From Aspidapion aeneum (taxonomy: Eukaryota; Arthropoda; Insecta; Coleoptera; Brentidae), in contig OY755039.1 in NCBI GenBank assembly GCA_963576565.1, positions 85,061,289 through 85,125,288 on the forward strand: 64,000 nt of DNA, read 5' to 3'. The position numbers and the translations under genes are program-made. The notes under the pieces are model-generated. The model ran no database searches. It had not been told where the DNA came from and was given only the letters and a program-made list of their open reading frames with translations. This document shows, one piece after another, positions 1-10,061 of this stretch; positions within the stretch are counted from its first letter, which is position 1; each line of letters begins with the position of its first letter.

Positions 1-2322
1 TTAGTCATGTTTTGATACATGATTTTGTCTAGAAACGTTTTACGTACCGCAATGTGGTTTTAAATGCGCCATGCAATTAAGTCTCTTCTTAAATTTCCAA
101 AAAATATATTTTTAAAATTTGCGAATCTGTGCTCAAAAAAGGGTTATTTTAAAACCCTTACAATTAGATTTTTAAGGTGAAGAAGTACTCCATAACTTTC
201 TGTTGAAGTTCCAAGGAATGTAAAAAGAAATGAAATAAAATAGTTAGTAGAGCAAGACAGAGATTTTTCTTTTTTCATTAATTAGATTTTTGCCTACAAT
301 ATTTAATATTTTTATTCCGATATAACTCTGCATCGCCTCCACAGATTTAACGGCTTCTGGAAATAATTAGTGTATAGTTCCCCTTTATATCAAATATATG
401 CCATACACAGAGCTCCCTCTTACCTTCATTAAACCAGACAGATTTATCTAAGTTCGATTTAATTATTTGTTTCTTTGGAGAAATCTCAATTACTTCAAAA
501 GCTGTTCAAAATCCTTTTGCTTATTTGTAATTTTGTGTCTGTTTTCCCTTTATATTCACTTAAATGATTTAAGGCAATAGGGTCATAAATACTAGATAAT
601 TACACTGGTTGGCATAAAAATCGGCCCTGACACCATTCTTGCTGATTCTTATGTAAAATGACCTCCTGAATCCAAATATGAACTCCGTTTTACCCCATCA
701 CCCCCCATTTTCGGGGGAGACCCCCAACCTATTTTTACTGCTGCTGGGATGGAAAGGATAATTTTGGCCTTAACATCATTATTTCTGAGGTACTGGAGAC
801 GTTTACTGTTTTCAAACAATATCATTTATAGCAAGGTGGTAGGCCCAAGGCGAATTTCGCGGGTGGGAATCACTGTACATTTTTCTTGGTATCGCATGGG
901 AATTACTCGAAATTCACTGTCAATCACTTCAAAATGACAGGAAAATACTAGAAAATCTCTGGGAATCACTAGGAATCATTGGTAAAAAATGGAAATCACT
1001 GTATGTTTTTAAGGGTGGCAAATTTCCCCTCGGTTAGGCCCTTTTTCTTGGAGGGGGGGGGGGCGTTCCGCATTAATGATAAATGGACATCGTCGATTTT
1101 TCCGTTTTACATACATTTTTTAGTTATATTTTTTTAAATTTTAGTGGTAACGTTTAAGTAATAAACGTTATAACAATCCTTTAGTCCCGAAAGATAATAT
1201 TTACTTGCCTCCTTTGCACATCAAACTCGGACTGACAGTTTGTAAAAGCACTGTACAAAACAGTTTTTCCAATCGTATCAGATTTTGTTGAAATAAGCTG
1301 TACAATAGTACAATTTTGCCTTTTCCGCGTATTCCAATAAAATTGAACCCGGTACAAATTTTTTATTGCACTGAATCAGTGTCTGTGTACTACCAGTGCT
1401 GCTACACTCATGGAGTACACTAGAAAACAATTTAGGAAGCACGAGTTTATAATCGTTTAAATGTAGCTTTTTAGTAAATCTTATAGGCGACAGATTAAAA
1501 TAAAATATAAATCTTGAAAGTTAGCAATTAGTTTAATAAGAAAAGTAATCTTTTAGAGGAAACTCATTAAGTACCTTCATAACCGAAATTTTAACGACCA
1601 GTCGACCATTATCTTCTCGTATAAAACGGCGAACGATAAGAACCGCGCAGTTTTTAATTTTAATTTTCTATTAAGAGAGCTAATCAAGATAGCGAGGCTT
1701 TGGTGCGGCAGGAATGGCGGCAGCATAGCATCCCAATTTTATTTTGAAAATATAATTTTCATTTAATAGAAGCTAAGATAGACAAAGGAAGTTTTTATGC
1801 GCTTGTCTTTATAGAATTCAATGGGCGCTATACTATACTAATAAATATCGGATAAGTATGCTTTTTATTTTTTTTTACATTTTTGTTATTTAAGTCTTCC
1901 ATTTAAGAAATAACTCCACAAAAAAAATCGACCTGCGACAGTCAAGCAAATCATTTATTTGCCACAGAATTTGTTAAATCAAGCAAGATTTACTTAAGAT
2001 AAGTACATTTATTTTATGGAATGTAAACTATTCTGTTTGATAAAAAATATGTAGCACTCCGATGGCTCAGATGGGGTTTTGGTGGAATCAGTTGACTGTT
2101 ATATACATTGGCGCAAAAAATTCATTTAACTAACGAAAGAAATTAGTCTAATGCCTCAACCCCCTACTTGAAGGGCCAGTATTTTTATTCAAGGTTTTTC
2201 TCCTCTAGCCTTTGACGAGCCAACGCCATGCTACAAGGCAACAGCTGTCTTTTATACTATCCCTAAAGGGTTGCCACCTACGCTATGATCACCGTACCGA
2301 GGTCCATTCTCTCCGCCTTTCA
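1..2322. other. No recognisable feature (AT-rich)
   Basis: I see no coding region or terminal repeats here. An uninterrupted run of 11 G lies at 1053-1063, in a locally GC-skewed patch (roughly 690-1070) that also has short C and G runs. The remainder is ordinary AT-rich sequence. Confidence 0.5.
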
Positions 2323-2324
2323 TA

Positions 2325-3209
2325 TCGATGATTTTTTATAATTGCAAGATCGCTATAACTCGGTTATTATTGGGAGTAGAAAGTTCAAACAAAAACTGTT
2401 CGGTTTGGTAAATTATGGCCACTTTAGACCCACCATTAGTATTTTTTTATAGGTTATAATATACAGGGGGCGACAATCACTATGGCTCTATCTTTGTTAT
2501 TTTTCGAGATATTGACGAGTGAAATTCCGAAAATTAGCAAATTTTAAATAGGTATACGGTGCGGAGTATTTAACGTATAGACTGTAAATAACAAACTGAA
2601 ACAATATTGACTGACAGTTTGATAAATATAAATAATCATCTTTGTCAATTTTATATATATCCTAAGAATTTTGGATATATTAGGACATTGTCGGGCTGGA
2701 TACAGTTCTCGATATTCTCTCGCAGTAGCAGTGGCATTTTTATTATTTTTCGCATATAATAAAAGTATCTCTTGCTTTTCTGCATTGGAATAAAGCAACA
2801 TTGTTGATAAATATTTAAAATTTGGCACTAACAATGTCATTAGGTATCCACACATCTTAATATTGTTTGTGACTTGTCACAGGAAATACTCCGCACCGTA
2901 TTTAAAATTTGCTAATTTTCGGAATTTCAATCGTCAATATCTCGAAAACTAACAAAGATAGAGCCATAGTGTTACATATATCTGTAAAGCTAATTTTTTG
3001 CAGAACTTAAAAATACAAAAATATATAGGATGTTCCCTTTAAAAAAATTGATCTGATTGTCGCCCCCTGTATATTATAACCTATAAAAAAATACTAATGG
3101 TGGGCCTAAAGTGGCCATAATTTACCAAACCGAATAGTTTTTGCTTGAACTTTCTACTCCCAATAATAACCGAGTTATAGCGATCTTGCAATTATAAAAA
3201 ATCACCCTG
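2325..3209. mobile_element. Long-terminal-inverted-repeat DNA element, TA-flanked
   Basis: The left arm (about 2325-2578) reappears as its reverse complement at about 2887-3209. Shared landmarks are the pair GGTGCGGAGTATTT / AAATACTCCGCACC near the centre, the GGGGGCGACAATC block, and the outer stretch with ATTGCAAGATCGC. The right end reads CACCCTG followed by TA. The left end has decayed but also lies next to TA, as in Tc1/mariner-like elements. The right arm carries about 85 extra bases (near 2970-3055) absent from the left arm. The central 310 bp holds the helix-turn-helix remnant described separately. The superfamily is inferred, not proven. Confidence 0.75.
2544..2855 (-). pseudogene. 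Helix-turn-helix (DUF4817-like) remnant of a transposon protein
   Basis: The minus-strand frame of 103 codons has a core reading YSNAEKQEILLLYAKNNKNA, followed by AREYRELYPARQCPN and ISKILRIYIKL. The order (acidic EK-[QE] start, LLYAKNNKNA, A..YRELYPAR, P, then a second helix) matches the DUF4817 helix-turn-helix domain found in many repeated arthropod proteins, where it usually precedes a DDE-type region. No DDE region follows here, and the frame runs directly into the inverted repeats on both sides. It is therefore best read as the DNA-binding N-terminus of a transposase in an internally deleted element. The family match is from memory of the motif, and function is inferred. Confidence 0.55.
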
Positions 3210-3211
3210 TA

Positions 3212-4700
3212 CTAAACATCCTAACTTGTGAGATACAAGGTGTTTAAAGACTTTCAGAAAATCTCCTTTTTTATTAATATCTGTGATACTGCTCTAGATA
3301 TCTGTAAAGTTTTATATTCTGTATGCCTATACTAATCACTTAGTACCTATTAACATAATTGATATCTAATTTTTTCACAAAATGAAAACTCAAAAAACAA
3401 AATAAAAACGTACAAAATTTCAACATACAACAGCACTAGTATTTTTTTTTCGAATTTAGGTTTTTGGTCTCGACGGATTTTTCATCATGTCCTATGTAAT
3501 AAAATTTAAAAAAAAAACTTAATAAAAACAAATAGCAGTAACTGTAGTACTGCTTTATGGACAATTAAAACTTTGAAGTCGTTTTTTTACGAACCACACT
3601 TTATAAATGATCTCCTTAATTTGAATTGGTCCCAATACCGATTTTTCAATCGGATAATCGATTTCTTAGATTTTTTTATGTATTTTAGCACCAAAAATGA
3701 TCTTTCGCAACTAATATATGGGATATTGGCAAGGCCGTACCGAAGGGGGCGATCAGGGGGGTCAATCTCATCAAAATAGTCAACAAAGTGCGTTAAAAAG
3801 ATTTCACAACAGCAACGCATATAAGAAAAAAAAAATTTACATTTTTTTAATCTCCCGATTTTTTCTTCTGGATATTGGTATTGTAAAAAGATATTAATAC
3901 GTTAGTGCCATTATCACATTATCTCCTTGATACATTAAACTGATTTTAATATAAAAATAACTGTAACAATCAAACGAGTAACGCAGGCCTGGGGTTACTA
4001 TGTATAGATTTTTTAAATTTAAATATTTAATGTTTTAATTAGTTCGTTTGTCAAATATACAAAAATAAATATTAATAATTTGGAATAGGTACATCGGGCC
4101 TGAGGCCCAACCGGCCTTAAATTGTACCGGCCCACCGGGCATTTGCCAAGTTGCCCACCTGTCCCCTCCAACCCTGTACTTATACAACAACTACGCAAAA
4201 TAGGTTCTAAAAAGTATTCACGGCCTCCCCTACTAAGACGAAGTAAACATGTTAGGTTTGTAAATTGTACTTTCCTTGAGGGCTTAAAATATTTGACGTG
4301 AAAATAACTCTTATTTTCCGTAATTTAAGTGCCAGCATGTTTAAACAAAGTTCGTCGTTTAACAACGTAGACTCCATATGTAAATTACTTTAATCACAAG
4401 GACTAAAAGTATTTATATTCAGCACGGCAACATAAGCCAGATGTAAACAGCATGCGTGGCAAGCTTTGAACCTAGGCTGGATTTTATGACATTAAATTTT
4501 AATACCTTAAAATATGGTGTCAATATTATATTTTCTCAGAATATACTAAAACTCGTTTCGCACGAGAGGCTGCATTATTTGCAATTTGGTATTTAATTTA
4601 TTTATTATATTGGCAATCGTCCATTTGCGATCAGAAATTTTAACACACGAAAAGGTGATCTCATGCTTTCAGACGTTGATTCTTTACGTCTAATTTGAGT
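3212..4700. other. No recognisable feature
   Basis: Two short overlapping frames on opposite strands near 3573-3820 look like chance. A GC-richer patch with GGCC/CCGG runs at about 4095-4170 has no clear partner. Nothing else is supported. Confidence 0.45.
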
Positions 4701-4710
4701 TATCATACCT

Positions 4711-4768
4711 TTGACAGTGGGACAGAAGAATTAAAGAGATCAGTTGGATGACTTGGTCGAGTTAATAC
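4711..4768 (+). repeat. 58-bp block next to tRNA-like repeat (copy A); inverted at 54731-54788
   Basis: This block, from TTGACAGTGGGACAGAAG to GGTCGAGTTAATAC, occurs as its reverse complement at 54731-54788. In both places it directly abuts the same tRNA-like repeat, but in opposite orientation relative to it. Confidence 0.6.
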
Positions 4769-4771
4769 CCT

Positions 4772-4996
4772 TAGGGTTTCTCGTTCTTGTATTGAGACAC
4801 CGCAACCTGCATAGATGGAAGTTTTCCGAAAATTTATGTATGGCTTCGGTAGTTCAATGCTAAGAATGTTTGCCCAGAGAGCAAGAGATCCCGGGTTCGA
4901 GTCCTGGCCGAAGCAGAAATCTTTTTTCTTATTTTTCTTATTTTTCTTATTTTTCTTTCTTTAATTTCACTTGTTGTTTATTTGCAATTTGGTATT
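4772..4996 (+). repeat. tRNA-like dispersed repeat, copy A (SINE-like)
   Basis: This is one of three copies in the window (others at 17808-17995 and 54793-55015). They share about 70 bp upstream (GTATTGAGACAC, GCATAGATGGAAGTTTTCCG, ATGTATGG), then a 73-nt tRNA-like unit, then a T-rich tail of repeated TTATTTTTC units and TTTAATTTCACTTGTT. Copies A and C also share the following ATTTGCAATTTGGTATTTGA. An internal tRNA-type promoter plus a simple tail is typical of a SINE. The shared upstream 70 bp is unusual, because the tRNA part normally sits at the 5' end. Confidence 0.6.
4843..4915 (+). tRNA. tRNA-like cloverleaf (probably tRNA-derived pseudogene, not a decoding tRNA)
   Basis: The 73 nt fold into a complete cloverleaf. 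The acceptor stem is GCTTCGG/CCGAAGC (7 perfect pairs) and the D stem is GTTC/GAAT. The anticodon stem is TTTGC/GCAAG with a 7-nt loop. A 5-nt variable loop is followed by T stem CCGGG/CCTGG around TTCGAGT. The loop CCAGAGA has C instead of the near-invariant T at position 33, and would give anticodon AGA without the long arm expected of tRNA-Ser. The two sister copies give different anticodon triplets. It therefore looks like a repeat carrying a tRNA fold and an intact box B, not a functional tRNA. Confidence 0.5.
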
Positions 4997-5099
4997 TGAT
5001 AGGCTAAAACATTGTTACATCTAAACATGTTATATTTATGTTCTAGTTTCTGATCCCGGTATCGATCAACGATTAAAACTGAGATCAATCTCAAGAAGA

Positions 5100-5867
5100 T
5101 TTAAGCTGAGCGTCAACTAGGCCGGTGGGGCAGAGCGGCATGAGAATAAATGAAGATGCTAAAATTGGTAACACTTTCTCAAATAGTTTTGAATCCGAAA
5201 TTGGTACACCTCAGGGTAGTATTCTTGGCCCACTAATTTTTCTTATTTTCATAAACGATCTTGCCGAACATATTAAAAATGGAATAATTCTAATGTATGC
5301 TGACGACACCACAATACTGATTTTTGGAAAAACCAAAAAATGAAATATCAGAAAAGCTTACATTAATTTTAAGTGAGTTCTCAAATTAGTGTTCGTCAAA
5401 TAATCTTATTATTAATTACAATAAAACAGTATGCCTGGAATTTAAAACAAAACACAGCAAGCCTTTAAACATACAGACACAATTTCCAGGAACCCATATC
5501 CAGTTCGCTGATACTGCGAAATTACTAGGAATAATTTTTGATACTCACTTAGATTTTAGCCAACATATCGAGCAACTTTGCTCAAAAAGAACATATATGC
5601 TCTCACATGTCTAAAAAACTCTTTGGGAAGATCGACACTATTAACCTCATATTTTTCAAACATTCATTCCATTATTGGCTATGGCATTATCTTGTGGCGG
5701 CAGTCTTCCGATATGGATAGAGTCTTGATCGCACAGAAACGGGCTTTAAGAATAATTTTTGATTTGAAAGCTTTAGAGTCGTGCCGAGATATTTTCAGGA
5801 AAAACCATATTCTGACTGTTGTTTCGTTATATGTTTATAAGTTATTAATTCATATCCATAAAACTAA

Positions 5868-5915
<48 letters not shown>

Positions 5916-6015
5916 ATATATAAGAACTAATTTTTCTCATTCCTACCACACCAGGTTCGGCACCCCCCTTCCCGTGCATCCGCGCCTGTCATCAATAACA
6001 GTAAATAAGTTATAA
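5100..6015 (+). pseudogene. LINE reverse-transcriptase fragment (jockey/CR1 type), frameshifted
   Basis: The first part (frame from 5125) holds the RT motifs GTPQGSILGPLIFLIFINDL and YADDTTIL. Coding then shifts frame at about 5338 to NEISEKLTLI.../NYNKTVCLEFK with an internal stop. It returns at 5578 to NIYALTCLKNSLGRSTLL, GYGIILW, LIAQKRALRIIF and a tail HSYHTRFGTPL...RLSS typical of the C-terminus of insect non-LTR elements. It is thus the 3' half of an RT, with at least two frame changes and a stop. A (TA)n tract interrupts the C-terminal region. It would once have copied LINE RNA at its target site, and it cannot now make a protein. Clade within jockey/CR1 is not resolved. Confidence 0.85.
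5871..5922. repeat. (TA)n microsatellite inside LINE frame
   Basis: About 52 bp of TA dinucleotides, with one TTTA interruption near 5900, expanded within the former LINE reading frame (read there as alternating I-Y). Confidence 0.95.
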
Positions 6016-6263
6016 GTAATTAAAAACCGGATTACAATATCGTTATTCTTATCACCTCAACCCCACCAACTCATTCCGTTTCATCCATGATATGTGAGAC
6101 AACCATTATAGATATATTTTTTTATATAAACAGTTTAATATTATAATATTTTGTCTTTCATTCAAAGAAATTGAAAAAAAACACAACAAATATTTATGTC
6201 ATGTTTTATGATACGAATACTCCTATGTGCTTTGCTTTGCTAGTTTATATCTAATATCCTACC

Positions 6264-6310
6264 CCTCGATACATTTAAAAATTTTTGAAACAATTTTCAG
6301 ATGTATCGAG
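6264..6310. repeat. 10-bp perfect inverted repeat
   Basis: CTCGATACAT and ATGTATCGAG are separated by about 26 nt. The pair is itself bracketed by direct GCTAGTTTAT copies at about 6239 and 6314, which could be an insertion footprint. Confidence 0.5.
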
Positions 6311-6363
6311 AGCCGCTAGTTTATGTTACAGTTTAAATTAAAAATATTTGTTTTTTAAAATAT

Positions 6364-6395
6364 GTCTGATGATGGTTGAATAACTGAAACGTCAC
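6364..6395 (+). ncRNA. Hammerhead-ribozyme-like core
   Basis: CTGATGA is followed by T, then a short stem GGTT-GAAT-AACT, then GAAAC and GTC. This order (CUGANGA, stem II, GAAA, NUH) is the hammerhead core, which is known from Penelope-like and other retroelements. The flanking GT/AC stem I is only 2 bp, and the extra T before stem II is not canonical. Two related motifs occur at 25363-25404 and 31281-31324 on the minus strand. It may be a degenerate ribozyme or a retroelement 3' stem-loop, and activity is not implied. Confidence 0.35.
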
Positions 6396-6514
6396 AAACT
6401 AAAAAGAAATATATATTGACCGATTTCCAGGATCTAAATTAGTTTTTGATAATGTCCGGTTATTACTAATTCCCTTTATGAAATTGAACTGTAAAGCCAT
6501 TTTTAAGATCTTGT

Positions 6515-7353
6515 CAGTGGCGGCGCGTGGTAAAAATCTTTGGGGGTGAACACCAAAATAAAAAACCGAACCGAACCGGCGCAGGCATAAATTTTTTTTG
6601 AGTGCCACGCTAACTTTTTGAGGTATAATATAATTTCGAGCAAATAATTAAAAAATTAGATATTTAGTTAGATATTAGTTACCTACCTATTATTATTGTA
6701 AGTATAAATAAATAATAAATGTATCAAACAGAGTTAACATATATTTTCTCTTCTAATGGCAAATATGAAAATTTAATTGCCTTTAAATATACTGCACGCT
6801 AATGCTATCAGAATTAGAAACTTCCGCCATTGTCGTAAATGCCAAATCGTCGAAATCAAAACAAACCGCCAGCGCCCGACCGATAATAGGAAGTTGTCTA
6901 AGCGCGCACGACTAAAAAATGCTCGTGAACTGCTCTAAAATGAAACGCGAACCTTTGACGCGGGAGGCATCACGGGGGTGCGGGCGGCATCGAGGCTAGT
7001 TTTTTTATAAGCGCGGTGCCGAAGAAAGGTACAGATTCTATGTACTGTAAAATTCTATTGAGACATGTCGTCCTCTCTTTCTATATTTTGTAATTAGCAT
7101 GCGACATAACATCCACGGTGCATAGAATTTGGTTCCAGTAAATTACCGTAAAGAATTAGATTCGAGCTTGGTTTGAACACGAATATAAACACATACATAC
7201 CGGGTATTAATTTCTCAATAATATTCCAGCCTTTAGTGAATTCCTTTTGGGGTAATTATTAATTAAATTAAGCAATGATCAAAGTTTAATATTTTTTAAA
7301 GTATAATTTAGGAGGACACGTGCACATGTGCACTTATGGAGAAACCGCCACTG
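6515..7353 (-). mobile_element. hAT-type element copy 1 (reverse orientation)
   Basis: It begins CAGTGGCGG and ends CCGCCACTG. It is flanked by an 8-bp target duplication with one mismatch, GATCTTGT (6507-6514) and GATCTTGG (7354-7361). It is a diverged reverse-oriented relative of 8428-9507 and 29583-30475, sharing the GTGCACATGTGCAC subterminal palindrome and the GACATGTCGTCC block. The minus strand from 6830 retains the start MAEVSNSDSISVQY seen in the other copies, then is broken. It is non-autonomous. Confidence 0.85.
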
Positions 7354-7361
7354 GATCTTGG

Positions 7362-8419
7362 ACTACTTTTTTTTGTCCTCTGTGACGATGGATGGGGTTT
7401 TGTTTTTTTAAATAAAATTTAAATGAAAAATCTTTTGTTTCCGGCATTCATTCCTTTTTTCTACCCTCGTTAGAGCTTTAATTATTTTAAAGTGATGAAA
7501 GGGTTAAGGTGCTAGATTTAATTAAAAAATTCTGAGTGCAAGGAGGAAACTGCTTTTTAATTGCTAATATAGAACCGTGCAAAAAAAACGGAAAAAAATG
7601 ATTCCTTTTGAATGTTAAATAGAATAAACCCATGATTTTTATTTTTAATTTAATTTAAAATCATTGTTGGATAACACAGGCTAGAAAGACAGTGCCGCAG
7701 CAATCCATAGGCAGTATAGGCACCTGCCTAAGGCCCAAGTTCTGAAAGCAGTTTTTTTTTAAGCAGCGGTAATTTTTTTTGATAAGATGTCTATTTTAAA
7801 ATAGTGTAAAAACATAAACGTTGCTATAAAAATACTCTGCCAATTTATGGAAACCTATGGTCTATATTATAGCTTACGAAGGTTTCTATTATTTTTATAG
7901 GGTCACTGCATCCTGGAAGCCTAGACGCCCGGCTTCCAGGATGCAGTGACCCTATTATTTTTGACATATTAAGTGCCATATTTGTGTCAGCTGGCGAACT
8001 TTTTTTTTCTCAGTAAGATTAATAAGCTGGTCAATAGCTTTAACAGGAAGAAATCGAAGAAAAACTAATTTTTTTAAATATAACCGCCATTTTATTTTGA
8101 TGGGACAGGAGTCAATTTCTTTTACAGTTTAAAATTGAGTAGGTCCCGCTTAAAGTAACTCAATCAAAATTAATTTGATGATTTCTCCTAAAACAGGGAA
8201 TTCATTTTTTTTCGTAACTTTGGCAGCCGCCATTTTAGATTCTGAGGCCGGAAAAACGCACGGTGGATAGAATAGACCGTGTTCGGATCTTATAAATATA
8301 TTTCGAATTTTCACGACACTGATGGTCCAGCTGATTTTTGTAAACAAAAGTTATATATAAAATGAACAACTAATATTATATATTTCCTTTTAATGGGTAA
8401 ATGAGGCATTCATAAGATA
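7362..8419. other. No gene; holds one perfect hairpin
   Basis: Apart from the hairpin at 7899-7953, I see no element ends or coding signal. The 65-codon minus frame near 8150-8347 looks random. Confidence 0.4.
7899..7953. repeat. Perfect 23-bp hairpin, 9-nt loop
   Basis: AGGGTCACTGCATCCTGGAA(GCC) at 7899-7921 is matched base for base by its reverse complement at 7931-7953 around TAGACGCCC. Both flanks carry ATTATTTTT, which may be a duplicated target. It is the cleanest short inverted repeat in the window. Confidence 0.9.
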
Positions 8420-8888
8420 CCTATATGCAGTGGCGGTTTCTCCATTAGTGCACATGTGCACGTGCACTCCCAAATTTTACTTAAAAAATACTAAAATTTA
8501 ATTAATAATTACCCCAAACGGAATTCACTAAAGACTGGAATATTACCTACAAATTAATACCCGGTATGTATGTGTTTGTATTCGTATTCAAGCCGGTGCA
8601 AGCTGGCGGATGCGCTATATAGTTAGTTCGAATCCAATTATTCACTTTTATTTGCTCCGTAGATGTTGTGTCGCATTCTAATTACGAAATATAGGACGAC
8701 ATGTCCCAATAGAATTTTACAGTACATAGAATCTGAACCTTCCTGCGGCAGTGCTTAGGACAAAATCTGTGCAAAAACTAGCCTCGATGCCGCGCGCACC
8801 CCCGTGACGCCCCCCGCACCCATGGTTCGCGTTGCATGTTAGAGGAGCTCAAGGGCACTTTTAATTAGTGCACTTAGACAATTTGGCA

Positions 8889-9204
8889 TAGTGATGTGCA
8901 ACTATTTTTCCAAGTATTGAGTAGATACTGATACTTCCTATTCGAGTATTAGATTTTATTATTATTTATATTATATTATCGGTAAATCCAATATATTAAT
9001 ATCGGTCCAAATGATTACAAGTACTCCAAACTCGTTACTCATACGGCCGATGCCGATACAATTGATTCGAAGGTAACACTTCGGCTTCGGTCCCATTCGG
9101 GATTCGAGTAACGAGTATTTGGCGTCGAAGGATATTCGATTACTTCGAATCCGCCCATGTATCAGATAATTAATTATCGAGTAGATAGTATTTGCACACC
9201 ACTA
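8889..9204. mobile_element. Nested hAT-type MITE
   Basis: It begins TAGTGATGTGCAA and ends TTGCACACCACTA (13-bp inverted repeat with one mismatch). It is flanked by a perfect 8-bp duplication ATTTGGCA at 8881-8888 and 9205-9212. Copies 1 and 3 of the host hAT element lack this segment, which confirms it is an insertion. No coding capacity is visible. TAGTG...TGTGCAA ends are seen in other animal hAT elements. Confidence 0.9.
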
Positions 9205-9268
9205 ATTTGGCATTATCGTTGGGGCGCTGGCGGTTTGTTTTGATTTCAACGATTTGGTATTTACGACA

Positions 9269-9364
9269 ATGGCAGAAGTTTCTAATTCTGATAGCATTAG
9301 CGTGCAATATTTAAAAACAAATAAATCTTCATTTTTGCCATTAGAAGAGAAAATATGTAAACTA
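9269..9364 (+). pseudogene. First-exon remnant of hAT transposase
   Basis: It reads MAEVSNSDSISVQYLK, then SSFLPLEEKICKL, and meets a GT after CTAG that could be a splice donor. The same start is present at 30153 (plus) and from 6830 (minus) in the other copies. The shape (short acidic start, SVQYL, L-P/F, LEEK) resembles the N-terminus of insect zinc-finger MYM/hAT-type transposases. The zinc finger, RNase-H-like core and dimerisation domain are absent, so it is a leftover exon. Confidence 0.5.
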
Positions 9365-9515
9365 GGTACATTTATTATTTATTTATAATTTCAATAATAA
9401 TAGGTAGGTAACTAATATCTAACTAAATATCAAATTTTTTAATTATTTGCAAAAAAAATTTTTTTTTGGTGTTCACTCCGAAAGCTTTTTAACACGTGCC
9501 GCCACTGCCAATATG

Positions 9516-10018
9516 ACAAACTAAATAATTTAAAAATTCATTAAAAAAACCTGAAATATTGTTACATTTTCGCAATATAAAATACCAAACGACATACTTA
9601 ATCCGCATTTGGAATTTATCGAACCAAAACCGTATTTTTCCGACTCTTTTAGGGAAATTTGAAAATCCTCCCGAAGTCGGAGTTTAACTAACCCATAAAT
9701 CTTTATAATTCCGGCTCTGGATCAAATGGCATCTTTTACCTACAATCAATTACACCCCGGTTAGGAATATTTTACTTCCTTAATTCCACAGGCGTACCCA
9801 AGTGGTAATAAGTCGTTGGCTAAACGTCGTGAACTCCTTGCCAACGTTCCGTCAAAACGTTGACTTTGGGTCAAGCTCGAACCTCTTTTGAACCAATTTG
9901 GTGGATGATTTTTTGGTAAGGTAAACGTCTTAAGGGTTTTGTGGCATTGATTGCTATCAGGAACTAACCTAAATTCAGTAAAATCAGTGAAATAAGGTAG
10001 GTAGTAGGTTTACAATGA
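9516..10018. other. No recognisable feature
   Basis: No frame, inverted repeat or repeated block was found between the hAT copy and the old LTR. Confidence 0.4.
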
Positions 10019-10061
10019 TGTATGCCCGCAATTAGAAAAACGATAACTGCAGTGGACTGTA
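10019..10061 (-). repeat. Old inverted solo LTR, left part
   Basis: This is the reverse complement of the end of the BEL-family LTR (ATGCCCGCA, AAAAACGATAA, GGACTGTA). It is cut at CTGTA by the full-length element and resumes at 17171. The outer flank AATGA (10014-10018) matches AATAA after 17595 at 4 of 5 bases, consistent with this LTR's own target duplication. Confidence 0.8.

Larger units (their letters stand above)
8428..9507 (+). mobile_element. hAT-type element copy 2, itself interrupted
   Basis: It runs from CAGTGGCGG to CCGCCACTG. It is flanked by CCTATATG (8420-8427) and CCAATATG (9508-9515), an 8-bp duplication with one mismatch. The interior matches copies 1 and 3 and includes a short transposase exon remnant at 9269-9364. 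A second hAT element (8889-9204) has landed in it. Eight-bp duplications and CAG...CTG ends are hAT hallmarks. Confidence 0.88.

Noticed and set aside
9785..9900. tRNA-like box A (CCCAAGTGGTAATAAG)
   Set aside because: No correctly spaced box B and no cloverleaf could be folded.
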